Below, in pieces: positions 26,801 to 36,933 of a DNA stretch of 64,000 nucleotides. The DNA is from Tubiluchus corallicola. Taxonomy: Eukaryota; Priapulida; Priapulimorpha; Priapulimorphida; Tubiluchidae. The stretch covers positions 509,001 through 573,000 of the forward strand of contig JAQGDQ010000062.1 in NCBI GenBank assembly GCA_030141605.1, read 5' to 3'. A model generated the notes under the pieces. That model ran no database searches, was not told the origin of the DNA, and saw only the letters and a list, made by a program, of their open reading frames with translations. The translations under genes and the position numbers were made by a program. Position 1 is the first letter of the stretch; each line of letters begins with the position of its first letter.

Positions 26801-29800
26801 TTACAAAATGTGTAAAAGAGCGAAGTTAAACGAATACACATATGGAAAAGCTTATTTCCAGGCCACATTTTTATTTAAAGTTGTCTAAGCCAACACTTGC
26901 ATGCATTTAAATGAGAAACTTCTTTGAATTCTTTTCCTAGCGCTTGCTTCTCTACCACAGCATGTGTTTTTGACTGAGTGCAGATCAGTAAATGATTGTT
27001 TTCGGTAGAGTTTTGTCTATTCACTTTGTTTCAAGAATGACAATTTGATTCATGCCCACACCTTGAGGTGTATTCTGTGTATGTTTGTTCTGCCACAGTT
27101 AATATAATTTAAATGCCAATTTACTTGACATATTTTGTCACTTTGGTAAAAATAAATTCATTATGCATAACAATTTAAGTCCTTTCTCGTGTTTCAAATC
27201 AAAATTCAAACGAACAAAATTTTAAATATTCGTCATGCTTCAGGTTCAAGATACAAGGAAATCAATCGTTATGTGGAGAAATTTATTACTAAGTGGAAAG
27301 TGTTTCCTGATTTCCACGACATCTTGCATCTCATTGAAAAGGTATGTGTTTATGGCAGATTTACTTTATTGTCGACAGCAATAGGTAGTATCTGTGAGAT
27401 TTTTCTTATACAGTAGCCGCCACTTAATAGACTCAATCGCTTAATTGAATCAAAAATGCCTGGCACGGGCCACTCCTATTCAAATGTACATAAAAACTCA
27501 GTAATTGACTCAAATAACTCCGCATAATTGACTCAATGTTTTTGCTTCACTTGCTTCAATAAGACACTTTCGTGTGACTAATAAGCTTTTATGATTTCTA
27601 TATCACCTTAGTTCGCTTTTGTCCTGTAATATACATAGAAACAATCATGCTAAGTACTGTTTTGTTTGTGAGCAGGGACGTTTATCATATGCTAATTATG
27701 CTAGCCGAATTGTATGCATTGACCCGCCCGTCCACTGCAATTAACCACGTTAGCCAAGAAACTAAACATTTAATTACATGCTTAGCAGTTTGCTTCTGAA
27801 GCTCTGGTTGTCTTTGCCAGAAAGTTTAATCAGATGTTGCTGTTATGCCGGGGACGCAGGTACAGTACAGTAAGTACGTCATAATTATAGCAAGCGGGAG
27901 CTTAGGCAAAATTACAGACAAAGCTACTTGCAGGGAATTGCTAATTCACTTATTTAAATTAATATTTTAAAATATTTTTTTCTAATTTTTAACTGCACAA
28001 AGGAATTTAGGTATCACTTCGTTTCTAAAAATCATTAAAAACTTTTGCAGTGCATAGTAAGCTAATGACTCATACTTCTGTACCAGTAATACTACAGCTA
28101 TCGGTTAATTGGGTCAAAACACTTCAGTCCCAAAGTGAGTCTATTGGGCGGTGCCTACTGTAATTAGTGTTTTAGCGTATAATTTACTTAACGTGTGTAA
28201 AAGTGTGTATGATGGTAGCTGTGCATGAGTGTGCCAATGTTTCAGGTTCTCACTAATAACATGTAACCATTGTAACCTCGTTCCAGTGGTTTTTCATTAG
28301 TGATGCTTATCATTACTTTACTTTGTTATTTGTAAGGAGCCTGAAAATATGGAGAATGGAAAGCTCTCCAAATTAGTGTATTCCTAAAGTAAAATAAAAG
28401 ATGTACAGATAATCAGATAATAGAAAAATGGCTTTCAATAATAGAAAAAATTCAAATGCAGAAGGATGCCATAATGCTTCCTTTAAAGTTTTACAGAGAC
28501 AGATAAATTTGCAAGTCATTATTCGACATAAAAAACAAAACAATAAATTATCAGCCGTTACAATTATACTGTATTGAGAATTATCAAGATCATTAAACCG
28601 CTATAAAACTTTTAAATTAAGATCAATAAATAAAATAAATTTAAGATTGTGGGCAATATAGAAGTTTCTTCAAATTGACATTGATTTGGATTTAAAAAAT
28701 AAAAGATGGTGTAATTGCTAATTTGGCTATGTTTCATTTGAGTGTTCTGAAAGGTGTGGAATATGGCTAGATAAAGAGCTTATGTGGTTAAATAAAAAGA
28801 AGTTTGGTTCTAAAACTAAATATTCATTATGCTGCTAAAATGATCATAATGCCGATTGGCTTACTGATACGTTCATAAGTTCATAAACGTATTCTATACT
28901 TGTCACCGCATATCTGTGCGTTCACTTTAGGAAATACTCAGTGTGTGCCACTACATGTGTGTACAGCCACTTGCAAAACTATGTCGTGTGTATCACTGCA
29001 TATGTGAGGAATTACATACAAAAGAATCCTGTACATGCAATTGTATGTTTTTGCAATCAGTTACAAAAATATACTGAAAACTTCCAAAATCAAATCGCAA
29101 AGGAGTATCAATGCTGCTCGGATTATCAATTTGAAGGTATAACACTTTTGGAAACCTGGTTAAATCAATCAGCTCGATAATTCTAAGATGTTACATCCTG
29201 GTTATCAACTTTCGCTATTAATAGATTGGGGAGGCATTGGTAGGGGGATTGCTTTTTATATTTTAAATGACATCATCTCTAAACCTAACCCAGATTAATC
29301 CCTAATAACTCTTACGAATTTCTGTGGTTTGAGATTACAATTCATAAGTTTAGTTTATTCATGTGTGTTTGCTACCGTTCACCCTCACAGGATGCAACTG
29401 AGGAGGATGATTTTATTATCCAATTGCAGAGATCTTATGATAATTAATTACTTCGTTAACTACCAAAGAATTAATGTTAATTTAAACTGGTGATTCTAAT
29501 GCTAAATGAATGGCATGGTATTCTCCTGATGGGAATTATTGATTTGACACTAAATTGTATTCTTTTGCCATTCAAAATCAATTGTCCCAGCTATTATGTG
29601 TTCCAACACGTGTCACTGACACTTCTAGTTCACTACTTGGCCTTATTATTACTGACACCGCCAGTTTTGTTATTGATTGTGGAGTCATGACACTTAAATG
29701 TAACTGTTAATGTTCAAGTGCATTTTAAGCTTGTACAGAAATTTATATTTCTTCTCAGTGCTTCTAACGATTGTATTAGTTTATATTGATTACATAATAA

Positions 29801-32800
29801 TATTAATGTCATTTTCAACATTATGTATGTATAAATACTGTTTGTAGTCATACTGTAATGCTTCTACTGTTCGTTTATTGTCTCACTATACTAAGTGTTA
29901 TGTTTCATTGGCGAGAGCGTTCATCAGTTGTTAAAACTGTCTGTTCAAGCTATATTGTAATACTTGTTATTTAATAAACCTACATATTGTAATATTTGTT
30001 ATTTAATAAAGCTGTGTTTAAACAAACCAAAATCTCAAAGACTTTACTGTGTACTGCGTAATAATATAAACTTTTCGCACATTGGCAAAGAATCCTTTAA
30101 CAATTTATCATTGCTGAAAAAATTTAGTAGCATGTATCACTGCTACCTTTTTTCACCAAAAATGTGTCTGGAGCTGTAGGCACATTGTTTTCATGCTTTA
30201 TTGGTTTTTGTTCTTTAGGCTAATGCAAAGTATGCACTTGGTATTGGTAGTGACATAATGAGCCGACTTGCCCGAGAAGTGTTCACAGACGTTGGACAAA
30301 AGCTGCAGCGTCGACGGCAAGAAGATTTTGCTGCAGATTTTGGATGTTTCCTAACTGACAGTATTGATTTTACACATGATCCCGCACTTCACCATGAAGA
30401 ACTATCAGAAAAGTTGAATGAGAACCAACAAATTGGCAATAATCAGATGGTCAAGGTGTGACGAATATACGTTTATGATTCTTAGTACAGAATGGGTTTT
30501 AGGGTTTGAACTGCTATTGGCTAACTATAGTTATACTCATGATTAGTGCAAAGCTTAATCACATTTAGTGGACAACATTAATTTTTTTTACTGTTTTTAG
30601 GTAATTGAAAAATTTTCTGAAAAGCAGGAGCTGGAATGGGAAGATTGTGATTATAGCAAGACAAATGATCTTGATGAGACTACAGTTCCTAGGTTTTCAT
30701 GTGTGAACTCAGAAACGAGCCTTGTAACTGTGAGCTCAGAATGTAAAAACTCATCACCAAAATATACAAATCCTGATATCAGTAGTGTAATTAACATGAT
30801 CTCTGACTTAAATGACACAAATCGTTTAAACGAGGACCACCCATGTAAGGAAAATTATGCAAATGCGAAATGTAGTCAGACTGAAAGCTTTGACAGTGCA
30901 TTTCCATTGAACAGAGGCAATGGCGCAGCTATCCTAGCAAGCATTAAAAAAGAAGAAAGTTCAGGTTTAGAAGTTTCATTAGCAGACCAGTCTGAGGGGG
31001 AAAACACTGGTGAAGCAGTTGATGCAAGCTCAACGGATGGCAACAAAACAGGTAGAACAGAGTGTTTGAATGAGCAACTGGTTGAGATGATGACGGCAAA
31101 CAGAGAATCACTCATTGGTGAGAATTTGTTTTAAAAGCTTTTTCATGCATTTTACCACAAATTACTTTCAATATTATAGGGAAGTTTTTCATGTAGCTAA
31201 AAGAATTAATAAAAACACGACTCTATTAAAACTTTAATTTTATGCACATTTATTTTATGGACAATGACTCTATTAAACCCATCTCATAATCTATTAAACA
31301 TAAAAGGCAGTACTAGATGTACTGCTCTTTAAACTACACATAAGTGGGATCTTATTATGCCTTGTAAATCTGTTGCAGAAACATCGTTATGTTAAAGATA
31401 GACAGAAAAAACATATGCTAACAATCAGACATTAGTGCACTGAAATTTTAAATTCTGTGTTTAAAATACAGTGAGATTCCAGCTATTCACAATGTCGTCA
31501 GCTTATAGAGGAAGAACAACTGATGCCTTTCATTACCGGCAAATCAGCAACATAAATTCCAGTTTGTTTTTTGAACCCAAGTTCTTATACTTTGATAGTA
31601 GTTGTTTACCCTGAGTGATAAATAATGTTGCTTGTGGTGATCTATAAGATAATCACTTTCAAGACAAATAACAATGGAATGAACCCAATGACTTATTGAC
31701 ATCAAACTCGACTGAAAGGAAGAAATGCGAAAGGTTGAGATTGGGCTTGAACCAGTGACCTTCCGTTTATAAAAAAATTTAAAAAGGGCCATTTAGTGGA
31801 ATATGGCTTAGTGGGCATGACATATGTTTACATTTAATTCGCATTTCATTCCATTCTATCTAGTTCGGTTTCATATACTCACTGATTATGGGTTTATGCT
31901 ATCATTATCCATAATCTTAAAATGAGGAATACAAATAATTCCAACAATACAAATAAGTTCCAGACAGTGTGTACAGTAAAATTTGGCTAAACCTGACTTG
32001 GACAATATAAATGATTTATGTCTAATGTAGTGTACTGATGCCTTTCTAAAAGTTGTGAATTTTTGTTTTAAGAATTCTGTTTCTTCCACAACAAGAGGAT
32101 AACATAGTTATGCACAACTTGACTATGTTTATGTTTTTTCCTTTTAGAATCTACATCAGTACAGCAATGGGCGGAAGGTGGGGATGCCAACGATTCTGGT
32201 TGCGATAATGATGACTCTGATTCTGAAGCTTCTGTACATTCGATAGGTGAAGATGCTTACTCAATCGATTTAAATCCTTTGTCCGATCATGCAGGTTCAG
32301 ACTCATCTTCTGACGAATCTGAGTCAATGGATTTAAGTTCATGTGCTGAAGTCGAACCTAATGTGGAGAAATCTAGTACTGGTTCTGAAGCAGACGTAGA
32401 AGACTTGGATGGAGATACTCAGTCAGATGAAGAAAAAGACACTGATAATATTGTTCATAAGCTAATGCCCAAAGTAGTCAATGAAAAAGAGAGAGAGAAG
32501 GAGCTAGTGTTGTGGTCAGCTGTGCAGAATGGCCAGTTAACTGTGTTTAACTGCAAATCTGATGAAGATGAATCATTTATGTCTGACATGAATATTGAAC
32601 TGTCATCTGCAGCTGAAAAAGATTTTAGTCCTGATCTACCTAAGTTAGATTTCAAAAAGATGAGTCAGAATAAAGTTCACGAAACTGGCACGGAAACAAT
32701 TGTCAAAATGGAAGTTGACGATCCCAACATGACAACTGAGTCTGGTCGTGCATGTAAGTCAAACTGTACTGCTGAATGTAGTCAGTCTGGTTCTTGTGAG

Positions 32801-33898
32801 TTAGTTACTGTCCAACATGTGTCTAATATTTCAGTGATGGAAAAGAAAGAGCATTGTCAGGCAATTGACGAAAAGCTGTCATCAATGCAAACCCTAACAG
32901 ATGATGAAATAAAAGCTCAGCATTCCCAAACTTTGTTGCATTTAAATGAACTTGTCCGATCAAGTGTGGAAGAGTTTGATTCGGCAGATTCTGGCAAGGA
33001 TTCGAGTGTGTCGGTAGTTGACAGCACGAAAGAAGTGCATGTTAGTGATGGTGACACTTGTAGCACTTCTACTCAGTGGAAAGGAAACACATCCTTATCT
33101 AGTCTAGATGATATTACGGTTGCTAGTGTTGTCAGTCTTTCTCCCATGAAACCAGTTCTAAGTAGCACACCTTCCACATACAGGAGGTTGTTGCGCAATG
33201 TTCCATATCAAAGAATCACTCGGGAACCAGAATTCATTCCACTAACATCAATTGATACTGAACTGATAAAACGCACAGGTGTTATATCTAGCACGAGTTC
33301 TTCCACTGAACCTGATGTTAGTATAATTGCCACATTTTCAAAGTCAAATGCCACTACCTCAAATCGATTTCCTTTAAGTGTCAGACCTAGAATTAACTCA
33401 TATCCTGGTAGAGTGCTGTCACCTTTACTCTCTGCCAGAACGGTTACTGGTGATATTTGCAGAATGACAGCAAATCCAATGATAGATGGCAGAGCTGGTG
33501 CAAGAGCATGCACAATGTTGACACCATCTGTGTCACGTAAAGCAGCTTCATGTCAGCGGCAGCCATTGAGCAGAATGGTGATGCCTTCTACTCTTCATTA
33601 TAGAGTCACAAATGCTGGCAGCACAAATATAAACAGTCGTGTTGTGCCTCTTCCATCTTACCGTGGTAATTCCACTGTAAGTTCACCTCGTTTGAGTATG
33701 CAGCAAATACAACAAAACATGTTTAGTAGGCTGCATTCACCTTTACATATTAGCAGTGCATCATCTGTAATAAATAATCGACTTCAGAGGCCAGTGCATC
33801 CGGTTGTGGTTTCCATTCACTCAGCTGCTTCTCTTCCTAATGTTCGTCAGCAGTTACCTGTGAATGTCTCTATGCCTGAAGTTATTGAGTTGGAGTAA
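20847..33898 (+). CDS. DAXX: DAXX homologue, histone H3.3 chaperone (8 coding exons)
   Basis: DAXX binds H3.3-H4 and, with ATRX, deposits H3.3 in heterochromatin; it also acts as a SUMO-dependent corepressor in PML bodies. Exons: 20847-20882, 21380-21970, 23345-23458, 24110-24188, 27244-27341, 30219-30455, 30601-31117, 32148-33898, all GT/AG with intact phase; about 1140 residues (human DAXX is about 740). Residues 8-85 match the DAXX helical bundle (LFEEFLHYC, then MSAEFGTLL and a VHIQDF...VKAH end). RQIRKLEKLLG plus EEIRRLQQKELSLDDM align without a gap to the human coiled segment, fixing the exon 2 donor at 21971. Exons 4-6 carry the histone-binding core: TGRPTERRFRYQG, SRYKEINRYVEKF, VGQKLQRRRQEDF, FGCFLTD. 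Acidic Ser/Asp/Glu runs follow (start of exon 8). The C-terminus MPEVIELE fits a SUMO-interacting motif. The N-terminal SIM of vertebrates is not seen, so an upstream exon cannot be excluded. Confidence 0.93.
21951..22290 (+). repeat. Tandem duplication of the DAXX exon 2 donor region
   Basis: AGAAACTGCTTGGGGTTAGT-type sequence occurs five times, with the GT of the donor at 21971, 22050, 22121, 22200 and 22279 (last copy GGAGTGAGC). Spacing is 79, 71, 79 and 79 bp. Copies hold the last codons of exon 2 plus the first intron bases. Only the first donor gives a protein colinear with other DAXX proteins; use of any later one passes a stop at 22013-22015. Confidence 0.9.
22960..23009. repeat. Degenerate interstitial CCCTAA repeat
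   Basis: Runs of AACCCTAACCCTAATCCTAA with variants, inside DAXX intron 2. It resembles the metazoan telomere repeat TTAGGG on the minus strand. Confidence 0.7.
23127..23180. repeat. Two-copy 27-bp direct repeat
   Basis: ATTATTCCTGCTTGTTTTGT is repeated back to back in DAXX intron 2. Confidence 0.8.
24212..25089. mobile_element. pogo/Tigger-like MITE, copy 1 (DAXX intron 4)
   Basis: Bounded by CAGTAGGTGTCATTTATTAG at the left and the imperfect inverse (reading CAATAGGTGCCACTTAATAG) at the right, flanked by TA on both sides. TA target sites with CAGT-type ends fit the pogo/Tigger branch of Tc1/mariner. It shares ends and internal GACTCAAATAACTCCGCAT-type sequence with copy 2. No transposase frame. 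It begins 24 bp after the exon 4 donor. Confidence 0.78.
26140..26738. mobile_element. piggyBac-like MITE (DAXX intron 4)
   Basis: 599 bp with ends CCCTTTCACTATG and CATAGTGATAGGG (one mismatch as inverted repeat), flanked by TTAA on both sides (26136-26139 and 26739-26742). TTAA duplications and CCC(T/A)(T/A)T ends are diagnostic of piggyBac. Near the right end is a palindromic GGCGGCAGTCTGCCGCC. No transposase frame. Confidence 0.87.
27411..28160. mobile_element. pogo/Tigger-like MITE, copy 2 (DAXX intron 5)
   Basis: 750-bp relative of 24212-25089 in the same orientation. Left end CAGTAGCCGCCACTTAATAG, right end inverse CAGTAGGCACCGCCCAATAG, flanked by TA dinucleotides at 27409-27410 and 28161-28162. 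Non-coding. Confidence 0.85.
29947..30010. repeat. Two-copy 33-bp direct repeat
   Basis: TATTGTAATACTTGTTATTT followed by AATAAA is repeated with minor changes, in DAXX intron 5. The embedded AATAAA hexamers could act as intronic poly(A) sites, but no evidence for that is visible. Confidence 0.65.
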
Positions 33899-34569
33899 CC
33901 CTCTTAACATGTAAATACTTGTTGCAAGACTTTTGCACTGTTGCAACTGTGCTGCATGATAATTTTTCAAAAAAGTGTTTTTTTTATTTCTTGCTGTAAA
34001 ATTGGTATTTATTAAGTTGAATTTGTAGCTTAACAAGTTGCTGTGACTGCATGTGAGATCTACTTGTTTTTGTATTAAGACATTTTGGTACATTTGAACA
34101 TGAGTTTCCCTTCTCTCTGAATTACAACTGCTTTATACAAGGTTGAAGTATGAAAAAAATTTGCCTGTTACTTATTTTTTTCTAATTGAATTTTTGGGAA
34201 ATCAGTATTATGCATGGGTGGTTCATGCAAATTAAGTTATTTGTAGCTATATGTTGCTTGAATCGGAATGCAGTGTTACGCAAATTTATATTTGTTTAAC
34301 GTCCAATAATACTTTGGAAATTACTGTAAACAACTTTACTGTGTCTATAGTTGAACTTTTAAAGTGCATGACATATAATGCAAATATAATTTATTTACAT
34401 CTGAACATGCATGTTTCTGTTGGAGATAGCTAATAAGTAACTTATTACACATGTACATATTGTAAATGTATATAAGTCCATCAGCAATGTGAATTTAAAA
34501 AAGTTCTACAGACATTTGAAATTTGCACTAGTATATTGTATGCTTAGCATTAATTTTTAGCACTTTTTA

Positions 34570-34575
34570 AATAAA
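34570..34575 (+). terminator. Candidate poly(A) signal of DAXX
   Basis: First AATAAA seen after the DAXX stop, about 670 bp downstream, in an AT-rich 3' flank. Confidence 0.45.
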
Positions 34576-34769
34576 TGCCAAATTATTATTTTGTTATAAA
34601 TGCTTTAATATTGAACTTAAAAATTTATTTTTTTTTGCTTTTCAGTTCACATTTGTCCGTAAGCATAAATGCCAAGCACAAGCGAAACATCAGTTTATGA
34701 TTATGTAGTAATTACATTGCAAATGAAACACATTGTGGCCATAAATAGTAACATATAGACAAACAACCC

Positions 34770-34775
34770 TTTATT
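34770..34775 (-). terminator. Candidate poly(A) signal of the DUF268 gene
   Basis: TTTATT on the plus strand; nearest AATAAA on the minus strand after the DUF268 stop, about 1 kb downstream and beyond the minisatellite. Confidence 0.25.
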
Positions 34776-34798
34776 AAATAATTGTCAAGACTGCATAC

Positions 34799-35655
34799 TG
34801 GTGCAGAACAATTGGGTTTACAACAGACCTGTCAAGTGTCACCCAACATTGACTTTACTGGTGCAGAACAATTGGGTTTACAACAGACCTGTCAAGTGTC
34901 ACCCAACATTGACTTTACTGGTGCAGAACAATTGGGTTTACAACAGACCTGTCAAGTGTCACCCAACATTGACTTTACTGGTGCAGAACAATTGGGTTTA
35001 CAACAGACCTGTCAAGTGTCACCCAACATTGACTTTACTGGTGCAGAACAATTGGGTTTACAACAGACCTGTCAAGTGTCACCAAACATTGACTTTACTG
35101 GTGCAGAACAATTGGGTCTACGACAGACCTGTCAAGTGTCACCCAACTTTGACTTTACTGGTGCAGAACAATTGGGTCTACGACAGACCTGTCAAGTGTC
35201 ACCCAACATTGACTTTACTGGTGCGGAACAATTGGGTCTACGACAGACCTGTCAAGTGTCACCCAACATTGACTTTACTGGTGCAGAACAATTGGGTTTA
35301 CAACAGACCTGTCAAGTGTCACCCAATATTGACTTTACTGGTGCAGAACAATTGGGTCTACGACAGACCTGTCAAGTGTCACCCAACATTGACTTTACTG
35401 GTGCAGAACAATTGGGTTTACAACAGACCTGTCAAGTGTCACCCAACATTGACTTTACTGGTGCAGAACAATTGGGTTTACGACAGACCTGTCAAGTGTC
35501 ACCAAACATTGACTTTACTGGTGCAGAACAATTGGGTCTACGACAGACCTGTCAAGTGTCACCAAACATTGACTTTACTGGTGCAGAACAATTGGGTCTA
35601 CGACAGACCTGTCAAGTGTCACCCAACATTGACTTTACCTTTGCAGAAGATGATT
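34799..35655. repeat. 60-bp minisatellite, 14 copies
   Basis: Fourteen head-to-tail 60-bp units plus a partial unit, very homogeneous: variants are T/C and A/G in the GGGT(T/C)TAC(A/G)A segment and a few single changes. The period is a multiple of 3, so two plus-strand frames stay open for about 305 codons: one repeats TGAEQLGLQQTCQVSPNIDF, the other LVQNNWVYNRPVKCHPTLTL. All minus frames contain stops. It lies between the convergent DAXX and DUF268 genes. The nearest AATAAA for the minus-strand gene (34770-34775) is beyond the array, so the array may be in its 3' UTR. Confidence 0.97.
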
Positions 35656-35826
35656 GTCTTCATCTGTTTCGAATGGTTGGGCCGGCTTATTTTACATAAA
35701 AAACTGTTCTTATATTAATATTTGCAAGAAACACCAATCCTTGATTATTTAAAGATATTTGAACATATCTGATGGAAGTAGATCGACATTGGCATTTTAT
35801 AGTGACTTGTCTGATTGCAATCGAGG

Positions 35827-36933
35827 TTACGTATCAGGTTTTTGCAATATCCATAATCTCTTATTATTTCCAAGTATCTCCAACACCTTCCAGTTGGCTG
35901 TCAGGTGTTTTAACCGTTCTATACCGTATACTCGATGAGCATTCCACAGAACATAATTTTCACCGTGATCATATGGCACATTGAGCAGGAACAGACCACC
36001 AGGTTTGAGGAGGCACCATGCCTGTGCCATGGCTTCAAGGTCACCAAACGGATTCAGTTCATCTCCATACCGTCCTAAGCCAGAATGTTCAATGGACGAA
36101 TAACTGATGCCAAAGTCAAACTGTTCTTGCTCTCCAGAAAGATATGACTGTGCTAGTTCTACTGGCTGTACTGCTGAGATCTTTTGGTGATGAGAAATAA
36201 GCTTACTGTACTCCAGAATTGTTATATGTTTAACGTTAGCATTAAGCAGCAATGCCTCTACCCAGGGTTTCTCTGATCCAATCACTAGCCCCTTTTTAGC
36301 CTTGAAATGGCCATTGTATGTCTCAATTGCTTTGATAACCTGATCCATACCTGATTTACCATACCCACCTGCAATGTTTCTACCAGCTCTTGCTTTGTCT
36401 TGCAGAGCGTTAATGATGTCGTCGTTGATGAAGTTGTCCTTTGTGGATTTCACATTATTCACGGCGAAGTACGAATTTAGAGCTCGTCGAATTGGCATTT
36501 TGCCAAACATGGAAAAATTAGTTCGCAGTTGTTCGGGTACTTCCAATGGTGGTGGCCACTTCTTGGCAGGCTGTTGCAGTTTCATTCGTTGCAGCAAAGA
36601 CTGACAGTTGAAGTGTTTTTGAAGAAACTCGTATTCCAAACCTGGTAATGCTGTAAAGTTGCTTTCAGTATCGCAAGCTTCCCCACAGTTTGGAGACGTG
36701 ACTTCCCTTGAAATTTCTGATTTAGGATTGCTGCTTGTTTCTTTCTCATTCGTCTTATATTGTGTTGAATGAATCTGTCCACTTTGATCCACAGTTTTCT
36801 GAGTTATGTACGACAATCTGCACAATGTTGAGAGAAGTATAACTGCTAGCAAAAGCCTGAATAAGCGGCTCTTATCCCTGTGCTTAAGCGATGTAAACCA
36901 TTGCTGTGAGATCTTCATTATAAACAATGACAT
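35827..36933 (-). CDS. DUF268 family protein, methyltransferase-like, N-terminal membrane anchor
   Basis: 368 residues, intronless. A short basic N-terminus and a hydrophobic segment at about 25-44 (FRLLLAVILLSTL) suggest a type II membrane anchor, followed by a low-complexity stalk. Residues 150-365 match DUF268 (Pfam PF03269), first described in Caenorhabditis and found in other invertebrates. Its core looks like an AdoMet-dependent methyltransferase fold: glycine-rich KGLVIGSEKPW (214-224), acidic end of strand 2 ITILEYS (237-243), then the family signature SSIEHSGLGRYGD (279-291) and LLKPGGLFLLNVP (308-320). Function and substrate are unknown; a Golgi or ER location is inferred only from the topology. 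The start is the first ATG; a second at codon 6 is possible. It converges on DAXX across the minisatellite. Confidence 0.88.
   Translation of the reverse strand: MSLFIMKISQQWFTSLKHRDKSRLFRLLLAVILLSTLCRLSYITQKTVDQSGQIHSTQYKTNEKETSSNPKSEISREVTSPNCGEACDTESNFTALPGLEYEFLQKHFNCQSLLQRMKLQQPAKKWPPPLEVPEQLRTNFSMFGKMPIRRALNSYFAVNNVKSTKDNFINDDIINALQDKARAGRNIAGGYGKSGMDQVIKAIETYNGHFKAKKGLVIGSEKPWVEALLLNANVKHITILEYSKLISHHQKISAVQPVELAQSYLSGEQEQFDFGISYSSIEHSGLGRYGDELNPFGDLEAMAQAWCLLKPGGLFLLNVPYDHGENYVLWNAHRVYGIERLKHLTANWKVLEILGNNKRLWILQKPDT

Larger units (their letters stand above)
33899..34798. other. DAXX 3' flank / probable 3' UTR
   Basis: AT-rich sequence with no open frame of note; contains the candidate poly(A) signal at 34570 and leads into the minisatellite. 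Confidence 0.5.

Noticed and set aside
31730-31860. Second tRNA-derived SINE
   Set aside because: B-box-like and A-box-like motifs lie on opposite strands, so no coherent Pol III unit forms.
35827-36782. Open frames on the plus strand and in other minus frames across the DUF268 gene
   Set aside because: Shadows of the long intact coding frame.
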